Below, piece after piece: positions 31,233 to 38,915 of a DNA stretch of 62,748 nucleotides (position 1 is its first letter; each line of letters starts with the position of its first letter). The position numbers and the translations under genes are program-made. Location: positions 1 through 62,748 of the forward strand of contig NZ_CAACUY010000032.1 of the NCBI RefSeq assembly GCF_900659615.1, read 5' to 3'. This DNA comes from Actinomadura fibrosa. GTDB lineage: Bacteria; Actinomycetota; Actinomycetes; Streptosporangiales; Streptosporangiaceae. The notes beneath the pieces are model-generated. The model ran no database searches. It saw nothing but the letters and a program-made list of their open reading frames with translations, and had not been told where the DNA came from.

Positions 31233-31413
31233 GACGGCAGTCGTGAACGGCAACGGTTCACCTCCCCGGCGCCAAATGCACCGAAGGCCCACGATCGCAC
31301 CTGTTTCACCTCAGGAGCGCGAGAACGGCAACCGCGTACTGGACGTGGTCGAGCTGGACGAGCAGGGGCGGACGGCGCGGGTCCGAGCGTTCTACGAGCA
31401 GACGCAAGCGTGA
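31231..31413 (+). pseudogene. Possible remnant coding for a 60-residue fragment
   Basis: An open frame whose second half (NRVLDVVELDEQGRTARVRAFYE) looks like the closing beta strands of a SnoaL/NTF2-like protein, but no front half exists. It starts inside the tRNA terminator, so it is probably a decayed gene end and not expressed. Confidence 0.25.
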
Positions 31414-31491
31414 CGGGCATGGTCGCCAGCGCGGACGATCACAGGCAGACGGTCCCGGCTAGGTGAGGCCACAGGCGGGCCTGGGGATGCT

Positions 31492-31668
31492 TCGTCCACG
31501 GCCCTGTGAGCATCTTTGTCCACAGGTTGTGGACGGCTTTCCACAGTGGCCGGACGCACCGTCCTGACCAGTGTGGATGCGCATCGCACCAGCAGAATGG
31601 CGTCGAACCCGCCTGTGGGCAACCCGTGATCCACTTCTGTCGCCGTTCCGGGACGGAACTTATCCACA
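31492..31668. other. Small DnaA-box group
   Basis: Perfect TTGTCCACA (31516-31524) and TTATCCACA (31660-31668), with near matches TCGTCCACG (31492-31500) and TGTGGACGG next to the first. It lies in the non-coding gap in front of the dioxygenase end. Confidence 0.6.
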
Positions 31669-31684
31669 GGCTTGGGAACGGCGG

Positions 31685-32545
31685 TCAGCCGGTCGCATCG
31701 GCCAGCGTGAGGTCGAACTCCGCGTGCCTGAAAGGCGCCGATACGCCGTAGCGCGCGGCCGTCTCCGCGTCGTCCGATTCAGGGAAGTCGACGATGAGGC
31801 TCTGCTTGACGGCGAAGACCGCGTCCGAGTCGAGGTACGGGCTGCCCGCCACGAAGATGTGGGTGGTCAGCGGTATGAAGCCGTCTGCGCCGACGATGAA
31901 GTGGATGTGCGCCGGCCGGTAGGGATGGCGGCCTGTGGCTTCCAGGAGACGGCCGACCGGTCCGTCGGAGGGGATCGGGTAGTGGCTGGGCGTCACTGTC
32001 CGGAAGGCGAACCGGCCTTCGGCATCGGTGAGGAAGAGCCCACGTCCGTTACCTGCGGGCTGGATGCCGGGTTGCTGGACGTCATAGAACCCGTGCTCGT
32101 TGCACTGCCACACGTCCACCTCGGCGTCGGCGATGGGCGTACCGGCCGGCGTGAGTACTCGTCCGGTGACCAGGCAGGGCTGTCCTTCGCCAACGAGGTC
32201 GATGCTGTCGCCAAGCGCGCGCGGGGGCGACTCCACCACATGGAATGGCCCCAACACGGTGCTCTCCGTCCCGCCTTCCTTCTCGTTGAGCGTCTCGACG
32301 AGCATCGATACGCCGAGGACGTCCGATAGCAGCACGAACTCCTGGCGGGTATCGGTGCAGGTCTTCCCGACCGCGGTGAGGAACCCGATCGCCTGTTCCC
32401 ACTCCTGCACGGACGGCCTCGCCTCGCGCACGAAATCGTGGAGGTGACGGGTGAGCATGCTGAGCAGCTCTCGCAGGCGCGGATCGTGCGTCCCGGCGAA
32501 GCTGTCCTGGACGGCCTTCGTGGCGGTGTGCTCGTTGAAGTCCAC
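31685..32545 (-). CDS. Intradiol ring-cleavage dioxygenase
   Basis: A 286-residue non-haem Fe(III) dioxygenase that opens catechol-type rings between the two hydroxyls. The N-terminal helical dimerisation domain covers about 1-100. The beta-sandwich catalytic domain has iron ligands Tyr154, Tyr189, His213 and His215 (RPAHIHF). DGPVGRLL and the length fit the hydroxyquinol 1,2-dioxygenase/catechol 1,2-dioxygenase group. The exact substrate is open. The start is GTG with AAGGGA six bases upstream. No other aromatic-degradation gene is beside it. Confidence 0.9.
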   Translation of the reverse strand: MDFNEHTATKAVQDSFAGTHDPRLRELLSMLTRHLHDFVREARPSVQEWEQAIGFLTAVGKTCTDTRQEFVLLSDVLGVSMLVETLNEKEGGTESTVLGPFHVVESPPRALGDSIDLVGEGQPCLVTGRVLTPAGTPIADAEVDVWQCNEHGFYDVQQPGIQPAGNGRGLFLTDAEGRFAFRTVTPSHYPIPSDGPVGRLLEATGRHPYRPAHIHFIVGADGFIPLTTHIFVAGSPYLDSDAVFAVKQSLIVDFPESDDAETAARYGVSAPFRHAEFDLTLADATG

Positions 32546-32578
32546 GGTGGTCCCTTCGTGCCCAGGGCGACTGATCCA

Positions 32579-32596
32579 GGTAGGGACAGCCCTACC
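32579..32596. promoter_or_regulatory. Inverted repeat between dioxygenase and SGNH hydrolase genes
   Basis: Arms GGTAGGG and CCCTACC around four bases, 34 bases before the dioxygenase start in a divergent promoter region. An operator or leader hairpin is possible. Confidence 0.4.
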
Positions 32597-32653
32597 CGAA
32601 GAGTAGAGCTCACCGTGATGCTCCGGAGGTCCTCGGGGCGGTGGGATCGGTGC

Positions 32654-33967
32654 ATGAACCTCCCTATGCCGCCCCTTCCACTGAGGATCACCATGGGCGC
32701 GCTCGCCGCCGCCGCGCTGATCGCCGGGATGACTCACGTGTCGCCGTCGCCCCGTCCGGTCGGCGCACGGCTCGACGGCGCGAAGTCGCCCACCGGTTCC
32801 TGGACGGTCGCCTGGGGAGCCGGCGTTCAGGCCCCGGTCGCGGGCGATGAGGACTCCGGTCCCAACTGGTCGCAGCAGGGTTTCGCCAACCAGTCCGTTC
32901 GGCAAGTGGTGCGGGTCGGCGTGGGAGGTACCCGCGTTCGGATCCGGCTGACGAACGCGTACGGCAAGGCGCCGCTGCGCGTGGCGGGAGTGAGCATCGG
33001 TAGATCTGCCGGCGGTGCCCTCGCCTGGCCGAAGACCATCGCGAAGGTCTCCTTCGGCCATTCGGCCGAAGCCGTCGTGCCGCCCGGCGGCGAGCTGCTC
33101 AGCGATCCCGTCGCGCTCACCACCTCCCCGCTGGAGCGGTTGGCGATCACGATGCGGTTCACGGCGGCCACGGGGCCCGCCACCTTCCACCGCATCGCTC
33201 TGACCGACTCCTACCGCGCCCCCGGCGATCACCTGGCCGACGTCGGCAAGGACGCTTTCAAGGAGTCCACCGGCTCCTGGTACTACCTGGCAGGCGTCGA
33301 AGTGGCAGGACGCGCTTCGTCCCCAGGCTCCGTAGCCGTCTTCGGCGACTCGCTCGTCGATGGCGTGGGCTCCACCAAGGACGCCGACGCCCGCTTTCCC
33401 GACGACCTTCAGGAACGACTCGCCACCTCGTCCCGTCCACTGGGCGTGCTCAACGCGGGAATCGGCACGAACAAGTTGCTGAACGACTCCCTTTGCGGCG
33501 GTGAGAGAGGACTGTCCCGTTTCCAGCGCGACGTCCTCAGCCGTCCCGGCATCCGCTCCGTGATCGTCCACCTGGGCGCGAACGACCTCGGCGCGCCCCA
33601 GATCGACGACCCCTGCGTGCGGCCGAATCCGAAGGTCACCGCCCAGCAGCTCATCGAGGGCCACCGCGCCCTCATCCGCGCCGCCCACGCCCGCGGCGTC
33701 AAGGCGATCGGCATGACGATCGGGCCGATGAAGGGCGCGCTCTTCCCGATCTGGAGCCCCGAGGCGGAGAAGGCCCGCCAGGCCCTCAACCTGTGGATCC
33801 GCACCAGCCGCGAGTACGACGCCGTCATCGACGCCGACCGCGTCATGTCCGACCCGGCCGACCGCGCGATGCCGAGGCCCGGCTACGTCTTCATGGACGG
33901 CCTGCACCCCAACGACGCCGGCTACCACGCCATCGCCGCCGCGATCGACCCCGCGATCCTGCGGTGA
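32654..33967 (+). CDS. Secreted SGNH/GDSL-family hydrolase
   Basis: A 437-residue probable exported esterase or deacetylase. A signal peptide covers about residues 8-30. A beta-rich front domain (45-220) precedes the SGNH domain with block I GDSLVDG (Ser233), the GAND block (Asn310) and the DGLHPND block with Asp415 and His418. Proteins of this layout act on cell-wall or plant polysaccharide esters. The substrate is unknown. The ATG at 32654 gives a good signal peptide. An ATG at 32615 would add thirteen residues. Confidence 0.88.
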   Translation: MNLPMPPLPLRITMGALAAAALIAGMTHVSPSPRPVGARLDGAKSPTGSWTVAWGAGVQAPVAGDEDSGPNWSQQGFANQSVRQVVRVGVGGTRVRIRLTNAYGKAPLRVAGVSIGRSAGGALAWPKTIAKVSFGHSAEAVVPPGGELLSDPVALTTSPLERLAITMRFTAATGPATFHRIALTDSYRAPGDHLADVGKDAFKESTGSWYYLAGVEVAGRASSPGSVAVFGDSLVDGVGSTKDADARFPDDLQERLATSSRPLGVLNAGIGTNKLLNDSLCGGERGLSRFQRDVLSRPGIRSVIVHLGANDLGAPQIDDPCVRPNPKVTAQQLIEGHRALIRAAHARGVKAIGMTIGPMKGALFPIWSPEAEKARQALNLWIRTSREYDAVIDADRVMSDPADRAMPRPGYVFMDGLHPNDAGYHAIAAAIDPAILR

Positions 33968-34003
33968 CCGGCACCACCCGGCCGGTCCTGCGTGTCACAG
34001 GAC

Positions 34004-34032
34004 TTGACTAGACAGGTCTGTCTGCCTACTGT
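34004..34032 (+). promoter_or_regulatory. Promoter of the oxidoreductase/SDR operon
   Basis: TTGACT (-35, 34004-34009), a 17-base spacer and TACTGT (-10, 34027-34032). The spacer is occupied by the left TetR-type operator, so binding should block RNA polymerase. Confidence 0.75.
34010..34023. promoter_or_regulatory. TetR-type operator, copy 1
   Basis: AGACAGGTCTGTCT, two AGACAG half-sites facing each other, inside the promoter spacer of the 34083 gene. Confidence 0.78.
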
Positions 34033-34044
34033 TGCGGACGAAGT

Positions 34045-34058
34045 AGACAGACCTGTCT
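34045..34058. promoter_or_regulatory. TetR-type operator, copy 2
   Basis: AGACAGACCTGTCT, the same half-sites 35 bp downstream of copy 1, close to the expected transcript start. Confidence 0.78.
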
Positions 34059-34082
34059 GTCTTGTGACGGGAGTTTCGAATC

Positions 34083-34625
34083 ATGACTCGTACGCTGGTC
34101 GTTCTCGCCCACCCCGACCTCGCGACGTCCCGGGTCAACGCGGCCCTCGCCGATGGGGTCCGGGATCTGCCGGACGTCACCGTCCACGACCTCTACGCGG
34201 CTCACCCGGACCTGCGCATCGACGTACCCGGCGAGCAGCGGCTGCTGGACGCGCATGACCGGGTGGTCTTGCAGTTCCCCTTCTACTGGTACTCGGTCCC
34301 GCCGCTGCTCAAGAAGTGGTTGGACGAGGTGTTCGAGCGCGGGTGGGCCTACGGGCCGGGCGGTGCGGCGTTGCGGGGCAAGCGGCTCCAGCTCGCCACG
34401 GCGGTCGGTGGACGCGAGGAGCTCTACCGGCCCGAGGGGCTCAACCGGTTCGCCGTGCGGGACCTGCTGCGGCCCTTCGACGCGACCGCGCATCTCACCG
34501 GGATGCGCTATGAGGAGCCGTTCATCGTGCACGGCGCCTCGTCCCTGGCGGACGAGGAGCTGGAGCGCGAGGTGCGGCGCTACCGCGAACTGCTGCTGGA
34601 CGCGCCGGTCCCGGTCGCGGCCTGA
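34083..34625 (+). CDS. NAD(P)H-dependent FMN oxidoreductase (flavodoxin-like)
   Basis: A 180-residue quinone-reductase-type flavoprotein of the KefF/MdaB/NQO1 family. The opening VVLAHPDLATSRVNAAL is the FMN-phosphate loop, and FPFYWYSVPPLLKKWLDEVF is the family signature that shapes the active site. It likely reduces quinones or nitro compounds by two electrons. It is the first gene of a set with an SDR (18 bases further) and a TetR regulator. The promoter carries two copies of the same operator that precedes the regulator. Confidence 0.9.
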   Translation: MTRTLVVLAHPDLATSRVNAALADGVRDLPDVTVHDLYAAHPDLRIDVPGEQRLLDAHDRVVLQFPFYWYSVPPLLKKWLDEVFERGWAYGPGGAALRGKRLQLATAVGGREELYRPEGLNRFAVRDLLRPFDATAHLTGMRYEEPFIVHGASSLADEELEREVRRYRELLLDAPVPVAA

Positions 34626-34643
34626 CCTCGAAGGAGCCTCGCA

Positions 34644-35234
34644 ATGAAGATCATCGTTATCGGCGCGACCGGCACCATCGGGTCGGCCGTCGTGGCTCTG
34701 CTGGAGAAGGAGCACGAGGTCGTCCGGGCGTCCCGGAACGGTCCGGTACGGGTCGACATGGACGATCCCGCGTCGATCGACGCGCTGTTCGAGCGGGTCC
34801 GCGATGTCGACGCCGTCGTGTGCTGCGCTGCGAGCGGAGCGCTCACGCCGCTGGACGGCGACGGCGACTTCACCGCCGCGATCCAGGGCAAGCTGTTCGG
34901 GCAGGTCCACCTGCTGCGGCGGGCGCTGCGCCACCTGCGGGACGGCGGATCGGTGACCCTGACCAGCGGCGTCTTCGACCGTCCGATGGCGGGCGCGTCC
35001 TTCGGTGCGTTGGTCAACGCGGGCCTGGAGGCGTTCGTGACGGCCGCGGTGATCGAGATGCCGCGCGGGCTGCGGGTCAACGCGGTCGGTCCCGGCTGGG
35101 TCGCCGAGACGCTGGAGGCCATGGGCCTGGACGGTGCCGACGGCGTCCCGGCCGTGGACGTCGCGCGAGCCTACGTGGACGCGGTCGAGGGCGACCACCA
35201 GGGTGCCGTCCTCAGACCGAAGCGCGGGACCTGA
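34644..35234 (+). CDS. Atypical short-chain dehydrogenase/reductase
   Basis: A 196-residue SDR with the coenzyme loop GATGTIG at residues 7-13 and the AVVCCAASG equivalent of the NNAG strand. The usual catalytic YxxxK is missing: the region reads GASFGALVNAGLEAF, with Phe and Val at the two positions. Relatives of this short type exist, so it may reduce by another mechanism or only bind nucleotide. AAGGAG is seven bases before the ATG. It is probably co-transcribed with the flavin oxidoreductase. Confidence 0.85.
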   Translation: MKIIVIGATGTIGSAVVALLEKEHEVVRASRNGPVRVDMDDPASIDALFERVRDVDAVVCCAASGALTPLDGDGDFTAAIQGKLFGQVHLLRRALRHLRDGGSVTLTSGVFDRPMAGASFGALVNAGLEAFVTAAVIEMPRGLRVNAVGPGWVAETLEAMGLDGADGVPAVDVARAYVDAVEGDHQGAVLRPKRGT

Positions 35235-35259
35235 AACACGGGCATCGGGCGGTTCTGCC

Positions 35260-35273
35260 AGACGGACCTGTCT
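35260..35273. promoter_or_regulatory. TetR-type operator, copy 3 (autoregulatory)
   Basis: AGACGGACCTGTCT, one base different from copy 2, 30 bases before the tetR start and overlapping a TACGAT -10-like element at 35275-35280. Confidence 0.78.
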
Positions 35274-35303
35274 GTACGATGGGAGCCGGAGAGGAGCCGC
35301 CCG

Positions 35304-35876
35304 ATGCCCACGAGAACGCGCGAGCCGGCCCGCGACCGGATCCTCAGGACGGCGACGGATCTCTTCTACGCCTACGGCATCCGCGGTGTCGGCATCGACC
35401 GCATCATCGCCGACTCGGGCGTGGCCAAGGCGACGCTCTACGCGAACTTCAAGTCGAAGGACGACCTGGTCCTGACCTTCCTTCGGCAGGCGGACGAGAA
35501 GTGGCGGCGGATGCTGCGGGAAGCGGCCGCCGCCGCGGGGGACGATCCGCGCGAGCAGCTCGTCGGGCTCTTCGACGCGATCGGGGCGGCCGGCGGTGAG
35601 GGCGGACGCTACCGCGGATGCGTGTTCATCAACGTCGCGAGCGAGTCGCTGCCGGATACGCCCGTCCATGAGGCGACCGTCGAGCACAAGCGCGCCGTGC
35701 GGGAATGGGTGGCCGAGCTCGCGGCCGCCGCCGGTGCCGTCGATCCGGCGATGCTCGCCCGGGAGCTGACCCTGGTCCTCGACGGCGCGATGTCCGCCGC
35801 CGCCCTGGAGTCGATCGCGGAGGCGGTCCCCGCCGCCCGCCTGGCCGCCCGCGCCCTCGTCGAACGGTCCTGCTGA
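35304..35876 (+). CDS. TetR/AcrR-family transcriptional regulator
   Basis: A 190-residue repressor. The N-terminal HTH (about 10-55) has ATDLFYAYGIRGVGIDRIIADSGVAKATLYANFKSK in the usual order of three helices. The ligand-binding domain is helical, with a Cys at RYRGCVFI. It probably controls itself and the upstream oxidoreductase/SDR pair through the three AGACAG-type operators. The ligand may be a quinone or electrophile, an inference from the target enzymes. GAGGAG precedes the ATG. Confidence 0.9.
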   Translation: MPTRTREPARDRILRTATDLFYAYGIRGVGIDRIIADSGVAKATLYANFKSKDDLVLTFLRQADEKWRRMLREAAAAAGDDPREQLVGLFDAIGAAGGEGGRYRGCVFINVASESLPDTPVHEATVEHKRAVREWVAELAAAAGAVDPAMLARELTLVLDGAMSAAALESIAEAVPAARLAARALVERSC

Positions 35877-35939
35877 ACCCGACGCCCCCGCCACAACCCC
35901 TTGCCGATCACCGTTGACGCGGCGGTGCGCTCGGCCGCT

Positions 35940-36480
35940 GCGGCCTGTGGAAAGGCGAGCCTGGGGATAGAGGTGGGCCGGTCTGCTTGGGGACCGGGTT
36001 GGGGATTACCAGTGGGCAGCGTTGTCCACCGGCACCGGCCCCCTGTGGAGGACCGGCGCCCACAGGCTGTGTACGGACTGTGTGCAGACGAGTGCTCGAC
36101 CCATCCTTTTCGCTGGTCATAACGTTATCCACGCCGTGGATAAGTGATCGCGACGGTTGGGGGCCACCTGGGGAAGAATGGTGGGCGTCGGCGGCTTCGG
36201 TCATACCCAGGTTGTGCACCATGGTTATCCACAAGCTGTGGAAACTGTGGACGGCCGCCCGGATGCTCGGGACCTGTGGAGAACCGTGAGCGGATACTGT
36301 GCGGTATCGCCAAAGCCCGTGCTGCCTGGGGATTCGCCTGTGGACCGGAAGACCGGAGCCCCTGCGTACAGGGCTCGAAGCGTTGTGCGCAAGGCTGCCC
36401 CCAGCCTGTGGACAACTCATGGACGCCCAGGCGCCCGGATGAGATCGGCATCGATTCCGGGTGGTGTGGACAGGCTCGGC
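35940..36480. other. DnaA-box cluster outside oriC
   Basis: A 540-bp part of a gene-free gap (35877-36771). It has perfect boxes TTATCCACA (36225-36233) and TGTGGACAA (36407-36415). Near matches are at 36022 (TTGTCCACC), 36125 and 36135 (TTATCCACG facing CGTGGATAA), 36246 (TGTGGACGG), 36275 (TGTGGAGAA) and 36465 (TGTGGACAG). TGGGGAT/TGGGGAA words, as in oriC, lie between them. It lies about 15 kb from oriC and resembles a DnaA-titration site such as datA. Confidence 0.6.
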
Positions 36481-36732
36481 ATGGTTGCGACTTAATGTCG
36501 ACATGGAGTCATGTCCACTGGCTTCCGAACGACGCTCGGGGATGCGTCCGCCACGCCCGGGGTGCGGCCCGTCGCGATCGGTCCGCTGCGCTCGGCGGCT
36601 CGCGTGACGCGTCCGCGAGGGCCCGCGCCACGCCCGGCGGGAGCGATCTCGCGCGCGTACGATGAGCCCGGTCCGGCATGATCGGGTGCTGCCGCGGGGG
36701 CCTTCCAGAGCCCGCCGTACCCGCCCCCACCT

Positions 36733-36748
36733 GCGAACATCAGTTCGA
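36733..36748. promoter_or_regulatory. Probable LexA (SOS) box
   Basis: GCGAAC-N4-GTTCGA matches the actinobacterial SOS box TCGAAC-N4-GTTCGA at 11 of 12 fixed bases. A -10-like TACGCT follows at 36757-36762, and the next gene starts at 36772. Confidence 0.65.
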
Positions 36749-36771
36749 ACGCGTGCTACGCTCCCGGACTC

Positions 36772-37005
36772 ATGGGCCACCTTCTGAACGAGCCGATCCG
36801 GGCCGAGCACGACCCGGCGGGACGGCTCACCGCATACGAGTGGCGGGGGTCGCGCTACGCCGTCGACGAGGTGCTGAAGACCTACGGGACGTCGTCGGAG
36901 GGCCGGGTCTACCGGGTGCGCGTCACGGGCGCGGAGGGCGTGGCCGTCGCGGAGCTCGGACGTGACCAGGACCGCTGGCGGCTCCGGCACCTCTTCTCCG
37001 CCTGA
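36772..37005 (+). CDS. Small conserved protein (DUF6504-like)
   Basis: A 77-residue protein with a beta-rich pattern: ...RLTAYEWRGSRYAVDEVLKTYG, then YRVRVTG and a closing DRWRLRHLFSA. This resembles DUF6504 proteins, which I recall near translesion-polymerase genes. The family match was not searched. The probable SOS box just upstream supports a damage-response role. The 3' end overlaps the AraC-type gene by 44 bases. Confidence 0.6.
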   Translation: MGHLLNEPIRAEHDPAGRLTAYEWRGSRYAVDEVLKTYGTSSEGRVYRVRVTGAEGVAVAELGRDQDRWRLRHLFSA

Positions 37006-37888
37006 CCGCCGTCCCGGGACGGGCGCCGACCGGGCCGTCTGGACGCGGGTCGACGGGCTCCACGGGACGCCGCTCGACCTGCTGAGCGCCCGGTTCGGCC
37101 GGCGGCACTACGCGCCGCACGTCCACGACGAGTTCGCGATCGGCGTGTGCGTCGACGGGCTGGAGACCATGCGCTACCGCGGCGAGAAGATCTTCTCGGC
37201 GGCCGGGGGCCTCGTGGTGATCGAGCCCGGGGAGGCGCACACGGGCGGGCCGGCCGGTCCGGAGGGGTATGCCTACGTATGCCTGTATCCGAGCGCCGAG
37301 TTCTTCGGCGCGGCGATCGCCCGGCGGCCGGACGCGGCGCCGGTGCGGCCGCACTTCCGCGATCCGGTCATCGGTGATCCGCGGCTGAGCGATGCCCTCC
37401 GGATCGCGCACCGCGCCCTCCGGGCCGGGGACGATCCGCTGGAGGGCGAGGCGCGGCTGCTGGAGGTGCTCGGCGCGCTCGTCCGGCGGCACGCGGTACC
37501 AGACCGGCGGGTAGGCCTGTCCACGACGGGGCGCGGACCCGACTCCGCACGGATCGCCCGCACCGTGACGACCCGCCTGGCCGACGAGCTGGTCGCCCCG
37601 CCGACGCTCGCCGAATTGGCCGCCGATCTGGACCTTTCGCGGTATCAGCTGTTGCGCGCTTTCCGTGACGCCGTGGGCATGCCCCCGTATGCGTGGCTCG
37701 CGCAGCACCGCGTGGCGCGCGCGCGGACGCTCCTGGACGCCGGGCACCGTCCGGTGGAGGCGGCGGCACTCGTCGGGTTCGCGGACCAGGCGCATCTGAC
37801 GCGCTGGTTCCGGCGCGTCCTCGGCGTGACGCCCGGGGCGTACCGCAACAGCGTTCAAGACACCGTCCGGCGCCGTCCCGCACTCTGA
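36962..37888 (+). CDS. AraC-family transcriptional regulator
   Basis: A 308-residue regulator with an N-terminal cupin sensor (HYAPHVHDEFAIGVCVDG, then EPGEAHTG) and a C-terminal pair of HTH motifs. The latter is seen as LAADLDLSRYQLLRAFRDAVGMPPYAWL and a second motif with AALVGFADQAHLTRWFRRVLGVTPG. Such proteins often activate a neighbouring exporter. The EamA-type transporter starts 91 bases downstream on the same strand. GTG with GGAG eight bases upstream is the most likely start. Confidence 0.9.
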   Translation: MTRTAGGSGTSSPPDRRPGTGADRAVWTRVDGLHGTPLDLLSARFGRRHYAPHVHDEFAIGVCVDGLETMRYRGEKIFSAAGGLVVIEPGEAHTGGPAGPEGYAYVCLYPSAEFFGAAIARRPDAAPVRPHFRDPVIGDPRLSDALRIAHRALRAGDDPLEGEARLLEVLGALVRRHAVPDRRVGLSTTGRGPDSARIARTVTTRLADELVAPPTLAELAADLDLSRYQLLRAFRDAVGMPPYAWLAQHRVARARTLLDAGHRPVEAAALVGFADQAHLTRWFRRVLGVTPGAYRNSVQDTVRRRPAL

Positions 37889-37979
37889 GGGCCGCGCCGT
37901 ACCCGCGCCCGCAGGGCGCGCGTCCGGGCGCGGTCGGCCCGCCGGGCGAAGCGGCGGAGGACCTGGATCGGAGGACGCC

Positions 37980-38915
37980 GTGAGTCGCCGCGGGTGGGTG
38001 CTGTTCACGCTGATGAGCGTGGTGTGGGGGATCCCCTACCTGATGATCAAGGTGGCGGTCGAGGGCGTCTCGGTGCCCGTGCTGGTGTTCGCGCGGACCG
38101 CCCTCGGCGCCCTCCTGCTGCTGCCGTTCGTCCTCCGCGCCGGCGGCCTGGACGTCGTGCGCCGCCACTGGCGCCCGCTGGCGGCGTTCGCGGCGCTGGA
38201 GATCCTCGGCCCGTGGGCGCTGCTGTCGGACGCCGAGCGGCGGCTGACCAGCTCGATGACCGGACTGCTGATCGCCGCGGTCCCGATCGTCGGCGTGCTG
38301 GTCGCGCGGCTCACCGGCGACGCCGAGCGGCTCGGCCCCGTCCGCTGGGCGGGCCTGCTGGTCGGGCTCGGCGGCGTCGGCGTGCTGGCCGCGCCGAACC
38401 TCGGCGGCGGCAGCGCGCGGGCGTTCGGCGAGGTCATGCTGGTCGTGCTCGGCTACGCGTCCGCGCCGCTGATCGCCGCCCGGCGCCTCGGCGGTGTCCC
38501 GAGCCTGCACCTCGCCGCGGCCTCGCTCGGCTTCGCGGCGGTCGTCTACACGCCGCCGGCGATCGCGACATGGCCGGACGACCTGCCCAGCGGACGCGTC
38601 CTCGCCGCCCTGGCCGGGCTCGGCGTGGTGTGCACGGCGCTGGCGTTCCTCGTCTTCTACGAGCTCCTGCGGGAGGTCGACACGTCGCGGGCGATGGTCT
38701 TCACCTACGTCAACCCGGCCGTGGCCGTCCTCGCCGGGGTGGTCTTCCTGGACGAGTCGCTGAGCAAGACCATGCTGGCATCGTTCGCGCTGATCCTCTG
38801 TGGCTCCGTTCTCGCCACCGCACGCAGGAGTCCCACCAAGGACGTCCTGCTGGAAGGGGACGTGCCAGCCCCCAAGGTGACCGAGGTTCCGGCTCGTGGG
38901 GCTACCGCAGAGTAG
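37980..38915 (+). CDS. EamA/DMT-family transporter
   Basis: A 311-residue inner-membrane carrier with ten predicted helices in two EamA repeats. Repeat one starts WVLFTLMSVVWGIPYLMIKVAVEG. Repeat two ends with VNPAVAVLAGVVFLDESLS, the usual pore-lining sequence. It probably exports a metabolite or amino acid. Direction and substrate are not visible. The GTG follows GGAGG. Its 3' end overlaps the convergent metallopeptidase gene by 14 bases. Confidence 0.9.
   Translation: MSRRGWVLFTLMSVVWGIPYLMIKVAVEGVSVPVLVFARTALGALLLLPFVLRAGGLDVVRRHWRPLAAFAALEILGPWALLSDAERRLTSSMTGLLIAAVPIVGVLVARLTGDAERLGPVRWAGLLVGLGGVGVLAAPNLGGGSARAFGEVMLVVLGYASAPLIAARRLGGVPSLHLAAASLGFAAVVYTPPAIATWPDDLPSGRVLAALAGLGVVCTALAFLVFYELLREVDTSRAMVFTYVNPAVAVLAGVVFLDESLSKTMLASFALILCGSVLATARRSPTKDVLLEGDVPAPKVTEVPARGATAE

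Noticed and set aside
31295..31310. Further parS site (CTGTTTCACCTCAGG)
   Set aside because: Only the left half matches; the right arm of the palindrome is missing.
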